This document shows positions 63,305 to 64,000 of a stretch of DNA of 64,000 nt, piece by piece. This DNA comes from Limosilactobacillus rudii (GTDB lineage: Bacteria > Bacillota > Bacilli > Lactobacillales > Lactobacillaceae), in NCBI RefSeq assembly GCF_014145455.1, contig NZ_JACIVB010000033.1:1-64000 (forward strand), in the 5' to 3' direction. Under the pieces are notes generated by a model, which was not told the origin of the DNA, made no database searches, and saw nothing but the letters and a program-made list of their open reading frames with translations. A program made the translations under genes and the position numbers. Numbering within the stretch: the stretch's first letter is position 1; each line of letters starts with the position of its first letter.

Positions 63305-63733
63305 ATGAATATTAATTTAGAAATAACTCCCGCTGAATGGCAGATTATGCGGGTAGTTTGGAGCTTAAAGCAAACGACCAGTAGCCAAATTATCGAAGTA
63401 CTACAAAGAAAAGTAGATTGGAAGCCAGCAACGATTAAAACCTTATTACGCCGGTTGGTTGATAAGAAGGCGTTACAAGCAACACGACAAGGACGCGGTT
63501 TTATTTACCGTCCACTAGTTCCTGAGCAGCAAACAATGGATCAGGCCGCTGATAACTTGTTCGATAATATATGTGAACGCCATGTCGGATGTACTTTAGG
63601 ACATGTGATAAGTAATGCAGCCCTTAGTAAGGAAGATATAAGAAAATTACAATCAATATTAGATTCCAAGTTTAAAGAAGCTCCTGAACAAGTAAAATGT
63701 AATTGTATACCCGGTAAAGAAATGAACTGTTGA
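63305..63733 (+). CDS. copY: CopY/TcrY-family copper-responsive repressor
   Basis: The 142-residue protein has a BlaI/MecI-type winged helix (about 6-72) with ITPAEWQIMRVVWSL, followed by a dimerisation helix. The metal site at the C-terminus reads CNC (132-134), then seven residues, then C142; canonical CopY has CxC-x4-CxC, so one cysteine is absent. The promoter carries a perfect cop box. No copper ATPase or chaperone follows: a terminator comes next. It may control a remote cop operon or the divergent exporters. Confidence 0.85.
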   Translation: MNINLEITPAEWQIMRVVWSLKQTTSSQIIEVLQRKVDWKPATIKTLLRRLVDKKALQATRQGRGFIYRPLVPEQQTMDQAADNLFDNICERHVGCTLGHVISNAALSKEDIRKLQSILDSKFKEAPEQVKCNCIPGKEMNC

Positions 63734-63735
63734 TA

Positions 63736-63793
63736 AAAGCAAACTCCCAGTAATGGAATACTAATTTTTCCATTACCGGGAGCTTCTTTTTTG
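63736..63793. terminator. copY terminator
   Basis: GCAAACTCCCAGTAATGGAA pairs with the downstream TTCCATTACCGGGAGCTTC arm, followed by T. It also serves the converging gene. Confidence 0.85.
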
Positions 63794-63798
63794 TATTA

Positions 63799-64000
63799 TT
63801 ATTTTTGATCGTTATCTTTATCTTTTTTCTTTTTAGGCTTGATATATACTACTTTAAATTTATTTACGTAAGCATTCTTTAAATCAAGCGGGGTGAATGA
63901 GAAGTTATCAACTCTAATTGGCTGACCAACTTTAAGGTCATATTGTCGTTCAAGGAAGAAACCAGTTAATGTTGTAACTTCTGAATTATCAAATTGTTCA
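63799..64000 (-). CDS. C-terminal part of a probable CorC/HlyC-type transporter-associated protein (partial)
   Basis: The minus strand is open from the window edge to the TAA at 63799. The 66 visible residues include TLTGFFLERQYDLKVGQPI followed by RVDNFSFTPLDLKNAYVNKF and KVVYIKP, then a lysine- and aspartate-rich tail. This resembles the transporter-associated domain at the end of hemolysin-like CBS proteins (magnesium/cobalt efflux family). The assignment is tentative because the rest lies outside the window. Confidence 0.55.
   Translation of the reverse strand, partial: EQFDNSEVTTLTGFFLERQYDLKVGQPIRVDNFSFTPLDLKNAYVNKFKVVYIKPKKKKDKDNDQK

Noticed and set aside
1..64000. tRNA or rRNA genes other than rnpB
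   Set aside because: I saw no GGTTCRANTCC-type T arms with matching acceptor stems and no rRNA segments; a dedicated tRNA search would settle this.

Overview
The window looks like a chromosome segment of a low-GC, heterofermentative Lactobacillaceae. Limosilactobacillus or a close relative is my inference; no rRNA or other species marker is present. The evidence is AT-rich codon use, Gram-positive ribosome binding sites, the Firmicutes order ponA-recU / ypsA-gpsB-rnpB-ypsC, and typical lactobacillar families (EbsA, DUF915 hydrolase, NrdI, CopY).

Region 1 (1-24,700) is mostly housekeeping. It opens with the 3' end of a group II intron abutting ponA. Then come recU, ypsA, gpsB, the RNase P RNA gene, nrdI, an rRNA methyltransferase, an RNase H, and ebsA-lspA-rluD. 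Next is a carA/carB-like pair whose catalytic motifs are nearly all lost. rqcH, degV, a GT8 glycosyltransferase, a DNA glycosylase gene broken by an early stop codon, a DUF915 hydrolase, and the ACT / PFL-like / YbaK group follow.

Region 2 (24,700-57,200) is a large uronate and pectin-oligomer catabolic island. GH28 and GH105 hydrolases without signal peptides face a GPH-type transporter across a control region with two cre sites and two LacI-type operators. A decayed pectin methylesterase, a LacI regulator and a second GPH transporter with uxaC follow. The central operon is uxaB-uxaA1-epimerase-kdgA-uxaA2-kdgK, followed by a GntR regulator, uxuB-uxuA, an MFS transporter with two tandem GH30 glycosidases, and beta-glucuronidase. 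After a toxin remnant flanked by 50-bp repeats come a TIM-barrel isomerase and kduI-kduD with an IclR regulator. Galacturonate, glucuronate, glucuronides and unsaturated uronates would all converge on 2-keto-3-deoxygluconate, which KdgK and KdgA turn into pyruvate and glyceraldehyde-3-phosphate.

Region 3 (57,200-64,000) holds regulators, a flavodoxin, a cupin, a DUF441 membrane protein, two MFS exporters, and a CopY-type repressor with a textbook cop box. A truncated CorC-like gene closes the window.

The most striking observations are these. (1) The two UxaA paralogues of one operon have lost complementary halves of the canonical active-site motifs, which suggests a heteromeric altronate dehydratase. 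(2) The CarA/CarB-like pair has intact reading frames but has lost its glutaminase triad and both ATP-grasp metal motifs. (3) A 59-residue exported or membrane-anchored peptide gene (35741-35920) sits behind two promoters, each with its own palindromic operator. One operator shares an exact 18-bp sequence with the uxuB promoter. (4) A frameshifted PemK/MazF-type toxin gene lies between direct repeats, one of which covers the 3' end of a neighbouring gene, as in site-specific integration.
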